Counted from the first letter of the stretch, positions 8,718 through 17,224 are shown. The stretch is 64,000 nucleotides of DNA from an uncultured bacterium (GCA_905215325.1 CAJMPP010000004.1:1-64000); one strand, 5' to 3'. Numbers and translations are program-made. The notes: generated by a model from the sequence alone, not told the origin.

Positions 8718-8875
8718 AGCGGCTGCACACGGGAAAGCAGCAGCTCACCAACAGGTCTTACCCGCGATTCTTCGGGAAGCGGGACGGCTATCTTGCCGCT
8801 TAAGCTCGATCAAGCAACAGGATAAGCCAAAGCGGCAGCTTCCCTAGCCGCACAAAAACGACTGCTTTGGGGCTT

Positions 8876-8929
8876 GATAAGGAATAGGCCTTTTGAGCCC
8901 GCGCTTGCGCAAAAAGCCTATTCCTTATC
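8876..8929. terminator. Bidirectional terminator
   Basis: A 14-bp perfect stem (GATAAGGAATAGGC with its complement) has a 26-base loop that itself contains a GCGC pairing. T-rich (CCTTTT) and A-rich (AAAAAG) tracts flank the loop side. It lies between the convergent LuxR/MFS gene and the small HTH gene, and covers the stop codon of the latter. Confidence 0.7.
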
Positions 8930-9232
8930 GCTCTGCAAGTCTTGATGCTCGTCTTCGCCGTCCATTGCGGCAGCGATGTAGGTGTTGCTCAGCTGCGTGC
9001 CGTCTTCCCCGAAACGAGCATGCGACACGATGAGCCCATCTTCGCGCAAGCGATGTATCGCGCGATCCACCGTTTTCAAACTGATGTGCAGCTTCGCCGC
9101 TAACGCCTGCTTAGTCTCGGAGCAACCATCTGGGCCGCAAGCCGCGACGAAGCCGAGCAAACGCAGCTGGGAATTGGTCAGCTTCCCCTTCTTCCCCTTG
9201 GGGGCAAGGTTGCCATCCGATCGATCTGCCAT
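8918..9232 (-). CDS. Small winged helix-turn-helix protein
   Basis: This protein of 104 residues is a basic leader (KGKKGKLTNSQLRLLGFVAAC) plus one winged helix: SETKQALAAKLHISLKTVDRAIHRLREDGLIVSH, followed by a wing-like segment and an acidic tail. The helix 3 motif S-x-K-T-V-D-R-A-I-x-x-L is typical of HTH_36/MarR-like replication or regulatory proteins. The start is ATG 9232, with AAAGGGGG 4 bases upstream; the open frame begins 60 bases earlier without a ribosome site. Inverted GATAAGC repeats about 90 bases upstream suggest self-regulation. No partner gene is adjacent, so the target is unknown. Confidence 0.75.
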   Translation of the reverse strand: MADRSDGNLAPKGKKGKLTNSQLRLLGFVAACGPDGCSETKQALAAKLHISLKTVDRAIHRLREDGLIVSHARFGEDGTQLSNTYIAAAMDGEDEHQDLQSDKE

Positions 9233-9319
9233 CGATCCCCCTTTCAGCGATCCATTTGCCAACCGTTCATGACCCCCTGATGCCCTCAGCACGTCTCAAA
9301 CAAGCTGGCAATGTGCCTT

Positions 9320-9365
9320 GATAAGCACACGCTTATCGTTTGACATGGCTTACATATTGATAAGC
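9320..9365. promoter_or_regulatory. GATAAGC repeat cluster, possible operator
   Basis: GATAAGCacacGCTTATC (9320-9337) is a perfect 7+4+7 inverted repeat. A third GATAAGC half-site is at 9359-9365, 39 bases on. The position upstream of the small HTH gene suggests its own binding site. This is inferred from symmetry only. Confidence 0.5.
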
Positions 9366-9631
9366 ATCGTATTCGTCCCGTCATTTGTATCACTTTTATG
9401 CCACTCTGCGAGAAAACGTAACATCAATGTCACCGGGCTGACAGTAAACCGGCAAAACAATCCGCCGCGAGACGGCAAGCCCTGATTAGCAGCTTACGAT
9501 CGCAAAATCGAGAAGGACACGCAGCAACATTTCCTTGAATGCCGACAAAGCCCGTTGCTTGCCCCACGATTGCGCCTGGACGTTTTCGCCATGTAAAACC
9601 ATAGCGCACAACTTCGGTTTTTGACAATAAC

Positions 9632-9684
9632 AAGCCGCCGCCCGACCGGTGCGCGATTCGCACATGCCGGTCGGACGGCGGCTT
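9632..9684. terminator. Strong hairpin terminator downstream of tetR
   Basis: Stem AAGCCGCCGCCCGACCGG pairs with its complement over 18 bp with one G-T type mismatch around a 17-base loop. On the plus strand it ends in CTTTTG; on the minus strand in CTTGTTATTG. It lies just beyond the 3' end of the minus-strand TetR gene. Confidence 0.75.
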
Positions 9685-9763
9685 TTGAGGCAGATGGCTT
9701 CGATGAAAGCTCACAGGATTTCAGAGCCGAGCCCCATCCGAGAACTCGACGCAAACCCAACCC

Positions 9764-10282
9764 CTACGCGTGGGAGCGCTTCGAGGAGAGCAGCAGCGCC
9801 AGGGCCAGGACGGCTACCACGCCGGCAGCGGCGGCAAGGGCGACGGGGTCGGAGACGCGGAACGCGGGGATGCCGATGAGCATGCCAACGAGGTACGGGA
9901 CCAGCCACACGCCGATGCTGAGCGTATGGAAGCCGCGGCGGGTCTTCTCGACGGCGGGAAGCGCATCGATGCCGCACAGCCAGCATTCGCGGAAGTGCGT
10001 GGTGGCCTCGCGCATGCTCGCATGCATCTCGCGGCAGTAGCCCACGAACCCGACCTGCGGGTCGATGTGGCAGAAGCGCTCGCAGAACGCGTGCTTGAAG
10101 TACAGCTGAATGGTGGCGGTGGTCAGCTCGTCCTTCGCCGAGAAATGGCGGTACACCGTTCCCACGCTGACACCCGTGGCGTTGGCAAGGCCGCGCACCG
10201 AAAGCGCCGACACCCCGCTTTTCTCCGCGATCCGATACGCGTTCTCCAGCAGTTCTTCCCGGGAAACAATGCTCTGAGCCAT
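9764..10282 (-). CDS. TetR/AcrR family regulator with hydrophobic C-terminal helices
   Basis: The N-terminus is a standard TetR DNA-binding domain (SREELLENAYRIAEKSGVSALSVRG.. then LANATGVSVGTVYRHFSAKDEL), as in many anaerobe TetR proteins. The ligand domain is short. The last 55 residues contain two strongly hydrophobic stretches (VWLVPYLVGMLIGIPAF and PVALAAAAGVVAVLALALLL) followed by SSKRSHA, which reads like a membrane hairpin with a positive inner end. That is unusual for TetR and could tether the regulator to the membrane. The start is ATG 10282 with GAGAGGCG upstream. The gene stands alone, with a terminator behind it and a palindromic repeat in front. Confidence 0.85.
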   Translation of the reverse strand: MAQSIVSREELLENAYRIAEKSGVSALSVRGLANATGVSVGTVYRHFSAKDELTTATIQLYFKHAFCERFCHIDPQVGFVGYCREMHASMREATTHFRECWLCGIDALPAVEKTRRGFHTLSIGVWLVPYLVGMLIGIPAFRVSDPVALAAAAGVVAVLALALLLSSKRSHA

Positions 10283-10360
10283 AAGGCGCCTCTCGCAATC
10301 GAACCATCGCACCTGCAAACCAAATGGGCTTTGGAAACCATACTAGCCCGACTCCACAAA

Positions 10361-10565
10361 AGCGGACACCTGGGGGCACTTCGGGGACGGACACTTCGGG
10401 GACGTAGCACTATGTGTCAGGGACACTTCGGGGGGACACTTTGGGGACGCAGCACTATGTGTCAGGAATTTGGCGATGGCCGGAGAGGCGCGATGGGCCG
10501 CAAGGACCGACACCCGGACAGTTAACGCTACGTCCCCGAAGTGTCAGCACCCGAAGTGTCCGTAA
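10361..10565. repeat. Palindromic GGGGACGTAGC element, copy B
   Basis: Two direct copies of GGACACTTCGGGGACGTAGC..CTATGTGTC are followed by an inverted right end (GTTAACGCTACGTCCCCG, AAGTGTC, then a second CCCGAAGTGTCC). This is the same structure as copy A. It fills most of the gap between the TetR gene start and the end of the first lipoprotein gene, so it lies in a likely promoter region for tetR. Confidence 0.75.
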
Positions 10566-10632
10566 AACGGCCGGGAGCGTAATGCATCCCGGCCGTTTCG
10601 AGGGAATCCCGCCCGAAGCGCGGGCGGAAAAG

Positions 10633-11619
10633 CTACTTCAGGGTCACGTTCTGCATCATGGGCATGGCATCTTCCCAGGTGATACCGCTGTCGATGAACA
10701 TGCGGACCGTGGTGCCGCACGGGGCCACGGTGAACATGTAGTACGTGCCGGTTTGGGTGTAGCGCGTCCAGGTGGCACCGTTGATGTCTACCTCGTCGAT
10801 CTCGCCCTTGCCGCCGAAGTTGCCCTGCAGCGCCTCGGCTTCCTTCTGCGGAGCGCGCGAGCAGGCGCTGGTGCTGAAGCGCTTCGTAGAGCCCTCGGGG
10901 TTGAACGTGGCGTCGCTGCTCTTCTCCTTGGTCTCGACGAGCGCCCAGCCGTCGGCAGCCTTCACGCTGTACGCAGCGTAGTCGACGCCGCCCTGGGCCT
11001 TGATGGCCTCGGCGGCCTCGACCGCGGCCTTGTAGCCGTCGGTTTCCTTGCCGGTGGTGTCGAAGCGCATGGTGCGCGGGTCGGTGCCGCCCGTGGCGTT
11101 CTTGTCGAACTGGACGGTGATCGGGCCGTAATAGTTGTCCTTAGTGGTCCAGAAGTAGACCCACTCGATGCTCTCACCAGGCTCGATAACGGGATCGCCG
11201 TCCGTTTCCGCGCCTTCGCACAGCTCGGCGGGCGGGTTCTTGATGTCGTAGCTGAGCGTGTCGTGCGAGTCGAACACCGGGTCGCCGGCTTCATAGCCGC
11301 CGGGGGCGCCGGTGGTGATGAAGCTGAAGCGCTTCATGGCCTTGTCGTTGTTGTTCGTGATCTTCACGCGCAGCCAGAAGCCGTCCGCCTTGTAGACGTC
11401 GCCGCGGTAATAGGTGCCGTCAGCAAGCGATTCGACGGTGAAGCCCTCGACGTCGATCGACTGGGACCGGTACGCTGCCTGCGTTGCGGCCGTGCCGTCG
11501 CCCGAGCCGCCCTGGCCGCCCTCGGTGCCGCCGCAGCCGGCCATCGTGCACGCAAGCGCCGCCGACAACGCAACGGCGGGCACGCCCATCATTACCTTCT
11601 TCACTACGGGTTTCACCAT
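10633..11619 (-). CDS. Lipoprotein of unknown function, paralogue 1
   Basis: The protein has 328 residues. A signal peptide ends in a lipobox (ACTMAGC), so Cys is the predicted lipidated residue, followed by a Gly/Ser linker. Next is a beta-rich domain with FWLRVKITNNN, VFDSHDT, EPGESIEWVYFWTTKDNYYG and TVQF, resembling the Ig-like DUF4352/DUF5067 exported domains. A C-terminal alpha/beta part ends ITWEDAMPMMQNVTLK. Function is unknown. The next minus-strand gene upstream (12020-13018) is a close paralogue, so this is a tandem duplication. The start is ATG 11619 with AAAGGGAG 8 bases upstream, matching the paralogue; GTG codons upstream are less well placed. It is presumably on the outer face of the membrane. 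Confidence 0.85.
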   Translation of the reverse strand: MVKPVVKKVMMGVPAVALSAALACTMAGCGGTEGGQGGSGDGTAATQAAYRSQSIDVEGFTVESLADGTYYRGDVYKADGFWLRVKITNNNDKAMKRFSFITTGAPGGYEAGDPVFDSHDTLSYDIKNPPAELCEGAETDGDPVIEPGESIEWVYFWTTKDNYYGPITVQFDKNATGGTDPRTMRFDTTGKETDGYKAAVEAAEAIKAQGGVDYAAYSVKAADGWALVETKEKSSDATFNPEGSTKRFSTSACSRAPQKEAEALQGNFGGKGEIDEVDINGATWTRYTQTGTYYMFTVAPCGTTVRMFIDSGITWEDAMPMMQNVTLK

Positions 11620-11837
11620 GTTCACCACTCCCTTTCGCTTCCCGTTGCGAAAGCCGCCTCCTCCCCGGCGACCACCGCTACGTCAGGTTTCGAAACGCCA
11701 AAGCCCGAAGCACCCGGCCCCGACCTTGGCCCTTGAGAAGAGTATGCCGCGCGATGGGCAGGCCGCGAAGCGACCTGCGGCCCAAATGCCAGGCGCACAG
11801 GCCACCCCGCGGCCAAATCACGCAGCCCACCCCGGAC

Positions 11838-11949
11838 ACGACGGGGACGTAGCGCTAACTGTCCGGAACCGGCCGCCTTCACCAGACATCCGCCAAGCGC
11901 CCCGCGCAGCCGGAATCGGACACTTAACGCTACGTCCCCGAAGTGTCCG
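11838..11949. repeat. Palindromic GGGGACGTAGC element, copy C (simplest form)
   Basis: The left end GGGGACGTAGCGCTAACTGTCC and right end GGACACTTAACGCTACGTCCCC are inverted copies about 25 bp long, differing at few positions, around a 62-base centre. This is the clearest view of the unit: a stem-loop of about 112 bp. It sits between the two lipoprotein paralogues. Confidence 0.8.
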
Positions 11950-12019
11950 ACCCGGCCCGGCGATCCGGGTGCGCCGGCGCGGCCAAACCGCCCGGCGCAT
12001 CAGCCGGCAGCCCGCTTGC

Positions 12020-13018
12020 CTACTTCAGCACCACGTTCTGCACCATGGGAAGCGCATCGTCCCAGGTCAACTTGGAACCGATGACCATCGAGACCGTCTT
12101 GCCGGACGGCGCCTCGACGAACAGCGATACGGCGCCGACTTCCGAGGTGTAACGCACCCACGTGGTGCCGTTGACCTCGACCTCGTCGATCACGCCCTTC
12201 TTCTTGGAGCCTTGCCTGGCCTCCGCTTCCATCATCGGGGAGGTGCTGAACGTGCGCATGTCGATAGAGGAGATGGCCTCGTCGCCGTGCTTGAAGTCGC
12301 AGCCCTCGTACTTCTCGTCGATGCGGTCGCCGAGCTTCCAGCCGTCAGCGGGGATGATGCTGTACGACGGGAAGTCGATGCCGCCCTGCGCCTCGATGGC
12401 TTCCGCCGCCTCGCGCGCCGCCTTGTACTCGTCGCTTTCGCGCCCGGTGGTGTCGAAGTGCATCACGCTGGGGTTGGAATCGCTGGACGAGGAGCTGTCG
12501 AACTCGACGGTGATCGGGCCGTAGTAGTTGTCCTTAGTGGTCCAGAAGTAGATGAACTCGACGCTCTGACCAGGCTCGATCTTGGTGTTGGCGTCCATCT
12601 GCGCGCCTTCGCCCAGCTCAACGGCCTGCGTCTTGGTGTCGGCATTGAGACGCTGGTCGCCGGAGGCGTCGAACACCGCATCGCCCGCGTCGAAGGTGCC
12701 GACGGCGGCACGCGCGCTGAACGCGGAAGGCGCTTTTGCGGCCTCGTTGTTGTTCGTGATCTTCACGCGCAGCCAGAAGCCGTCCTGCCGCTCGGCGGCG
12801 CCGCGGTAGTACGAGCCATCGCCGACGGACTCGATGGTGAAGCCCGCGACCTCGGCGGTCTGCACGCCGTTAACCGTCTGACCTGCGGGCGCGTTGTCGC
12901 CCGAGCCGCTCTGGCCGCCTTCGGTGCCGCCGCAGCCGGCCATCGTGCACGCAAGCGCCGCCGACAACGCAACGGCTGGCACCCCGAACGCAACCTTCCT
13001 CATCACGGGTTTCATCAT
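12020..13018 (-). CDS. Lipoprotein of unknown function, paralogue 2
   Basis: The protein has 332 residues with the same layout as paralogue 1: signal peptide, lipobox ACTMAGC, linker GGTEGGQSGSGD, beta domain (FWLRVKITNNN, FIYFWTTKDNYYGPIT) and C-terminal part ending LTWDDALPMVQNVVLK. Signal peptide and several inner blocks are nearly identical, while the loops between them differ. The start is ATG 13018 with AAAGGGAG upstream. The open frame continues far upstream on this strand but that part is antisense to recQ and not coding. Function is unknown; a ligand-binding or envelope stress role is possible but not supported by context. Confidence 0.85.
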   Translation of the reverse strand: MMKPVMRKVAFGVPAVALSAALACTMAGCGGTEGGQSGSGDNAPAGQTVNGVQTAEVAGFTIESVGDGSYYRGAAERQDGFWLRVKITNNNEAAKAPSAFSARAAVGTFDAGDAVFDASGDQRLNADTKTQAVELGEGAQMDANTKIEPGQSVEFIYFWTTKDNYYGPITVEFDSSSSSDSNPSVMHFDTTGRESDEYKAAREAAEAIEAQGGIDFPSYSIIPADGWKLGDRIDEKYEGCDFKHGDEAISSIDMRTFSTSPMMEAEARQGSKKKGVIDEVEVNGTTWVRYTSEVGAVSLFVEAPSGKTVSMVIGSKLTWDDALPMVQNVVLK

Positions 13019-13345
13019 CTTCATCACTCCCTTTCGCATCGCAGATTGCAAGCCGCTCCCCCTCCGGCGCCGCACGCGCCGAAGCCGGCTTCTAAGGCAA
13101 TTGTGCCGTGCGAAGAAACGCCCGCGAAGCCACCCGCGGCCCAAAGCAAGCACCCCCACGTGCCACACGGCCAAGATAGAGGACGGGAATGCGCCGGGTG
13201 GGTGCGGGAGAGAGGAGCGCAAACGGGTCGGGAAGCGAAGGAGCGGAAACGGCCATATTTGCGAAAGGACGCTTCCGACCGCAAGGGCCGGCCCGAACCT
13301 GCGGCTACAATAACGTTGCAAACCAACAAGCATGGAAGAGGACGC

Positions 13346-15127
13346 ATGGCATCGTTCGAGCAAGCGAAAGAAGTGTTGAAGCGCTGCTTCGGGCACGACA
13401 GGTTCCGCCCGGAGCAGGAAAGGGCCATCAGGGCCATCATGGGGAAGCGGGACGTGCTGGCCGTCATGTCCACCGGGGCGGGCAAATCGCTCATCTACCA
13501 GGTCCCCGCCGTCGCGCTCAGCGGCACCACCATCGTGGTCTCTCCCCTGGTCTCGCTCATGAGCGACCAGGTGAGGAAGCTCGTTGAGCTGGGCTTGCAT
13601 CCCGCTTTCCTCAACAACACGCTCAGCCTTCCGGCCCAGGAAAGGGTTCGGAACCGCATCAAAAGCGGCGAGTTCCAAATCCTGTACGTCGCGCCGGAGC
13701 GCTTGTCGAACCCGGCCTTCCTGTCGGCCATCGAGAACCTCGCGATCCCCCTCATCGCCGTCGACGAGGCCCATTGCATCAGCGAATGGGGCCACGACTT
13801 CCGCGGCGACTACCGCGAGATCAGCGCGTTCATCGAGCGATTCGACCGGCGCCCGACCGTGGTCGCGCTGACGGCGACGGCGACTCCAAAGGTCCGCAAG
13901 GACATCGCCAAGTCCCTTGGCCTGCAAAACCCCTTGGAGATAGTCTCCTCGTTCGACCGCGCCAACCTCTCGCTTTCCGTTGCGCACATGCCCCACGACG
14001 AGCGCGAATCGTGGTGCGTGCGGACCGCGCGTTCGAGGGGAAGCGAGTGCGGCATCTTCTATTGCGTCACGATCTCCGAGGCCGAGCGGATCCACAACGC
14101 ACTCAAGCGAGCAGGCGTGCTTGCCGCGCTCTACCACGGCAAGCTGGACAACGATGCGAAAAGGGCGGCGCAGGAAGCGTTCATGTCGGGGCGTGCGCCG
14201 GTGATGGTCGCGACGTCGGGCTTCGGCATGGGCATCGACAAGCCCGACGTGCGCTACGTGGTCTGCTGCGGCATGCCGCTTTCGGTCGAGAGCTATTATC
14301 AGCAGATCGGACGCGCGGGGCGCGACGGAAAGCCCGCCGACACGATCATGCTATGGGACGAGCAGGACCTGCAAACCGCTTTGTTCATGGCGGAAGCGGG
14401 CGGCGAAGGCCAGAATGACCCGCAGCGTTCCAGGCAAAAGGGGCTCGCCTTCGACATGCGGGATTTCTGCAGAGAAGAGGACATCTGCCGGCGCGATCTC
14501 GTTTTGCGCTACTTCGGCGAGGAGGCCCCTGATGACGAAGGGTGCGGAAGATGCGACAACTGCGCGGCGCCCGTCGGCGGCATCGTGCGCGCCGAAGACG
14601 CAAGGCCGCTGACGGACGACGAGCGTGATCTGTTCGCTAGCCTGAAGAGCGCGTGCGCCGCGGTAGCGGGAGGCGGTGGCGCAGGCGGGACCCTGACCGA
14701 ACGCGCGTTGCGCGGCATCTGCCGCAAAAGGCCGGGAAACCTTGAGCAGCTTCTGGAAGTCGACGGGATGACCGCCAAAGCCGCGCAGGCATATGGCGCC
14801 AAGATTCTCGCCGTCGTTGAGACGGGCGAGGTCCCCGCTTCCGTCAAGCCGCTCGAGATGCCCGATGTGCCTGATGAGCTGAGCGACGCCCTGGTCGCGA
14901 CGATCCGAGCGCTCGGCAGCGAAGCTCGCAGGGCGGTCGTTCTCAAAGTAGCGTGCGGGAAACGCGAACCCGGCGCCAAGGCCGACGGTTACGAGAGCCT
15001 GCCATGCTGGGGATCCGCCGGCCCCGACCGCACCAAGGCGAAGCACGCCCTAGACGCGCTCATAGCCTGCGGGATAGTGGGGCAAAAGCCCGGAGAGAAA
15101 TGCCTTCGTGTGATGATGGCGGACTGA
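13346..15127 (+). CDS. recQ: ATP-dependent DNA helicase RecQ
   Basis: This is a 593-residue superfamily 2 helicase. Motifs in order: motif 0 (FRPEQERAI), Walker A (MSTGAGKS), Ia (VVSPLVSLMSDQ), Walker B (AVDEAHCISEWGHDFR, DEAH plus the RecQ aromatic loop), III (ALTATATP), the second RecA domain (IFYCVTISEAE, HGKLDNDAKR, VATSGFGMGIDKPDVR) and QQIGRAGRDG. A Zn-binding segment follows with Cys in FCREEDICRR and GCGRCDNC. Then comes an HRDC-like domain (LTERALRGICRKRPGNLEQ..) and a final region of about 90 residues that may be a degenerate winged helix. The usual order has the winged helix before HRDC. The start is ATG 13346 with GGAAGAGGACGC in front; the frame is open far upstream but antisense to the lipoproteins. 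It unwinds DNA for recombinational repair. Confidence 0.94.
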   Translation: MASFEQAKEVLKRCFGHDRFRPEQERAIRAIMGKRDVLAVMSTGAGKSLIYQVPAVALSGTTIVVSPLVSLMSDQVRKLVELGLHPAFLNNTLSLPAQERVRNRIKSGEFQILYVAPERLSNPAFLSAIENLAIPLIAVDEAHCISEWGHDFRGDYREISAFIERFDRRPTVVALTATATPKVRKDIAKSLGLQNPLEIVSSFDRANLSLSVAHMPHDERESWCVRTARSRGSECGIFYCVTISEAERIHNALKRAGVLAALYHGKLDNDAKRAAQEAFMSGRAPVMVATSGFGMGIDKPDVRYVVCCGMPLSVESYYQQIGRAGRDGKPADTIMLWDEQDLQTALFMAEAGGEGQNDPQRSRQKGLAFDMRDFCREEDICRRDLVLRYFGEEAPDDEGCGRCDNCAAPVGGIVRAEDARPLTDDERDLFASLKSACAAVAGGGGAGGTLTERALRGICRKRPGNLEQLLEVDGMTAKAAQAYGAKILAVVETGEVPASVKPLEMPDVPDELSDALVATIRALGSEARRAVVLKVACGKREPGAKADGYESLPCWGSAGPDRTKAKHALDALIACGIVGQKPGEKCLRVMMAD

Positions 15128-15747
15128 AGGGGGAGGATGTAAGTTGTCGTGGGGCTTGGCTTGTTTTCCGATGCCGCCGATTGGCATTCTGGACGGACAA
15201 GGCAGAATTACGCTGCTGCAAAACAAGCCACTTTCGCGCCAAATCACTTCGCAGCACCTAATCGACACGACACTCCTGCCTAGCCTGCGCCCGTCAGCCC
15301 ATAACCAGAGCTCCTCATCAAGGCCAAGCTTCTGGGGAGGTACCTACAAAGTGAGACGGCGTAAGCTTAAAGCCTTTTCAAGAACTCGCCATCCTTCATT
15401 CAACACGCCCCACCGGGCACTCGTGTTTCTCGATGCACTTCGCGAACCCGTCGATCTTCATCCCCCCTCTATCGCAACGCGACTACGAGTGCCGGAGAGC
15501 GCCCTCCCCCAATAGCGTCACCATCCCGCCCATTAGCACCACCGAAATCAACTCCTTGCGGAGTCCCCGAACGAAACGCGGCCCTTAACTTCCGTACATC
15601 TTTTAGAGTGGCCACAAATCACCTAGCAACTGAGGACCTGCAAGGACCCTGCCGAATACACTCAGACTCACTTACTTCTTGACGTTTCCATTACTTTGTA
15701 TAATACATTGGACTTCAGCATGATTGCCTTACAGACAGGAGAAAAAG
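15128..15747. other. Intergenic boundary region, possible gene remnants
   Basis: GC content drops here and stays lower for about 7 kb. I find no complete gene. On the minus strand 15461-15396 encodes a 21-residue peptide (MKIDGFAKCIEKHECPVGRV and E) with a good GAGGGGGG ribosome site, followed at once by MKDGEFLKRL and a stop. These look like pieces of one or two small proteins broken by stops. The right end carries the promoter of the next operon. Confidence 0.4.
15679..15704 (+). promoter_or_regulatory. Promoter of the XRE/membrane-protein operon
   Basis: A perfect TATAAT (15699-15704) sits 44 bases upstream of the start codon. The best -35 is TTGACG at 15679-15684, though the 14-base spacer is short. 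The perfect -10 in a GC-rich genome marks this as a likely strong or foreign promoter. Confidence 0.6.
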
Positions 15748-16209
15748 ATGCCTTCAACGGATGAGGAGCTGATTAATAGGCTCCAGACACATCTGTCGAC
15801 TATACGCAAAGCGGCAGGCTGGAGCGGCGAACGACTCGCGAACGAGCTGGGGATAACGAAGCAAACCGTCAGCAGCCTTGAAACGGGCAAGACCCGCATG
15901 ACGAAGATGCACTATCTCGCTATCAGAGCGGTGTTCAACAACGAAATAGCAGTCAGCGGAAACGAGGACTTGGCCAAAATCATCCAGCTGTTCGTTGACC
16001 AGCCGGTAGCGCGTGAGCTCGAGAGGCTGCAAAAAGACCTCGAGGAGAAGAAAGCAGAAGCAGAGAAGGCAAAGCGGGAGGTTATCGTCAAACAAAGCGC
16101 GATCGTCGGGGCAACCGCTCTCACCGCCGCCTTAATACCCGCCTCTTCCGCCTTGATTCCCGCTTTGAGCTCGCTTGCACACCAGCTCACAAAATCGATC
16201 AAGAAATGA
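15748..16209 (+). CDS. XRE-type HTH protein with coiled coil and C-terminal membrane segment
   Basis: The protein has 153 residues. Residues about 8-65 form a Cro/CI-type helix-turn-helix (LSTIRKAAGWSGERLANELG, ITKQTVSSLETGKT). Next is a charged helix of the coiled-coil type (ERLQKDLEEKKAEAEKAKRE) and finally a hydrophobic stretch (AIVGATALTAALIPASSALI) before a basic end. So it is a DNA-binding protein that may be anchored to the membrane. The start is ATG 15748 with AGGAGAAAAAG upstream. Its last codons overlap a possible start of the next gene (ATGA). This is the first gene of a four-gene unit with its own promoter and terminator. The function of the unit is unknown. Confidence 0.8.
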   Translation: MPSTDEELINRLQTHLSTIRKAAGWSGERLANELGITKQTVSSLETGKTRMTKMHYLAIRAVFNNEIAVSGNEDLAKIIQLFVDQPVARELERLQKDLEEKKAEAEKAKREVIVKQSAIVGATALTAALIPASSALIPALSSLAHQLTKSIKK

Positions 16210-16220
16210 GGTATTCGGAA

Positions 16221-16745
16221 ATGGAGGAGAAGCTTGAGCTGACCAAGAAGGATAAGGCAATCATTTGGGTTAAGCGGCACAAGGCCCAAATCGGAGTCGG
16301 CGCGCTTGTTGCGGCCGGCTCAATCGCCAGTGTCGCCATCGCTGTGAAGACGGGTCATATGCCTAGGCTCGGAGACGCGCACAAGAGCACGTGCAAAGGC
16401 GTCAGCTCCGTCGTTGAAACGGTCAAGAAAGCCCCTCTGCCCAAGGTCAGCCTCACCGGTGTCGAGAAGACCGCGACAGGCCTAGGGAACGACCTGCTTC
16501 TCTCGAACCAGCAAATCAACAAGCGCCTCGTTTCCAAGGGGATGATGACCAAAGAGCCATGGGGCTACGAACTCACGGAGCTCGGCAAGCTCTTCGGGAA
16601 AGACACGGTCAAGGTAACGCGTTATGGCCACACGTTCTCGAATATCGAGTGGGACGAGGCAGTAATCCCATACATTTTTACGCCCGACGAGCTCGCACGC
16701 ATTGATGCCACAAAGGCCCGCATCGCGCAAATCTTGGCTCAGTAG
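16221..16745 (+). CDS. Membrane protein of unknown function in the XRE operon
   Basis: The protein of about 174 residues has a short basic N-terminus, one transmembrane helix (QIGVGALVAAGSIASVAIAV) and a soluble part. The soluble part contains LSNQQINKRLVSKGMMTK and ELTELGKLFGKDTVK, then RYGHTFSNIEWDEAVIPYIF. The phrase Q-x-N-x-x-L-x-x-x-G plus L-G-x-x-F-G resembles phage antirepressor-type C-terminal domains that read out a DNA or protein partner; this is a weak resemblance. ATG 16206 overlaps the previous stop, but ATG 16221 has the better GAGG spacing. The pairing of a membrane-tailed repressor with a membrane protein suggests signalling at the membrane. Confidence 0.7.
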   Translation: MEEKLELTKKDKAIIWVKRHKAQIGVGALVAAGSIASVAIAVKTGHMPRLGDAHKSTCKGVSSVVETVKKAPLPKVSLTGVEKTATGLGNDLLLSNQQINKRLVSKGMMTKEPWGYELTELGKLFGKDTVKVTRYGHTFSNIEWDEAVIPYIFTPDELARIDATKARIAQILAQ

Positions 16746-16786
16746 CCGGATTTAAAATAACAATCACAACAGAAACGGAGCATCAA

Positions 16787-16966
16787 ATGGAGCACAATCA
16801 GGCAGCAATCGAGTTGAAGACCCGCACCGGCATTTTCGGCGCCGAGAACAGCCGCGAGGAGAAGTGGATACTCCGCCTGCTCATGGCGCTGCTCGTCTGT
16901 GCGGTCACGGCCGGTGTCCTACACACTATCGGCCAGGTCATATTCATCGCGCATATGTGCGCATAA
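16787..16966 (+). CDS. 59-residue membrane protein in the XRE operon
   Basis: ATG 16787 follows GGAG at a 7-base spacing. The short protein begins MEHNQAAIELKTRTG, continues with a charged NSREEKWILR and ends in one transmembrane helix (LLMALLVCAVTAGVLHTIGQ). It lies 41 bases after the previous gene and 15 bases before the next. Its codon use matches that of its neighbours. A single-helix protein of this size could be a small toxin, a regulator peptide or an assembly factor; nothing in the sequence decides. Confidence 0.65.
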   Translation: MEHNQAAIELKTRTGIFGAENSREEKWILRLLMALLVCAVTAGVLHTIGQVIFIAHMCA

Positions 16967-16981
16967 AAGAAAGGCTCTGTC

Positions 16982-17200
16982 ATGGTCATCTACAGAACCC
17001 AGGAATGGGACGGATACGGAAAGCAAAACTACTACTGGAACGAGTATCGTCGCGAAGGTGACACCGTGGTCAAATACAAGTGCAATAGGCGCAAGTTCTT
17101 CGATGGTGACGAAAGTAACTGGGAAGAAAGCGAACACGAGGAAGAGTCGTGGTCCATCGACGACCCCAGCATGCCCGATTGGCTGCACAACTACCTCTAA
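16982..17200 (+). CDS. 72-residue acidic aromatic protein in the XRE operon
   Basis: The protein is soluble and rich in Tyr, Trp, Asp and Glu ([38 protein letters not shown]). No family is recognised. ATG 16982 has AAAGG about 8 bases upstream. It is the last gene before a strong terminator. Acidic, aromatic-rich small proteins encoded by mobile elements are sometimes DNA mimics or inhibitors, but that is speculation here. Confidence 0.65.
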   Translation: MVIYRTQEWDGYGKQNYYWNEYRREGDTVVKYKCNRRKFFDGDESNWEESEHEEESWSIDDPSMPDWLHNYL

Positions 17201-17224
17201 CAACATAGGCTGACCGTACTTGCC

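Larger units (their letters stand above)
9233..9763. other. Intergenic region with operator-like repeats and a terminator
   Basis: Holds the GATAAGC repeats at 9320-9365 and the tetR terminator at 9632-9684. The remainder is A+T-richer than its surroundings and shows no gene in any frame that I can support. Confidence 0.5.

Noticed and set aside
8718..8803. A second copy of the LuxR protein's last residues (ATTCTTCGGGAAG) after its stop codon
   Set aside because: Only 13 bases match and it is not in the same frame; too short to call a duplication.
11414..13345. A very long plus-strand open frame that runs into recQ
   Set aside because: It is antisense to the two lipoprotein genes and rich in Arg/Gly/Pro. 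The recQ homology begins exactly at ATG 13346 with a ribosome site.
13019..14137. A minus-strand open frame extending the second lipoprotein to 705 residues
   Set aside because: The extension is antisense to recQ and has no homology; the signal peptide starts at 13018 with a good ribosome site.
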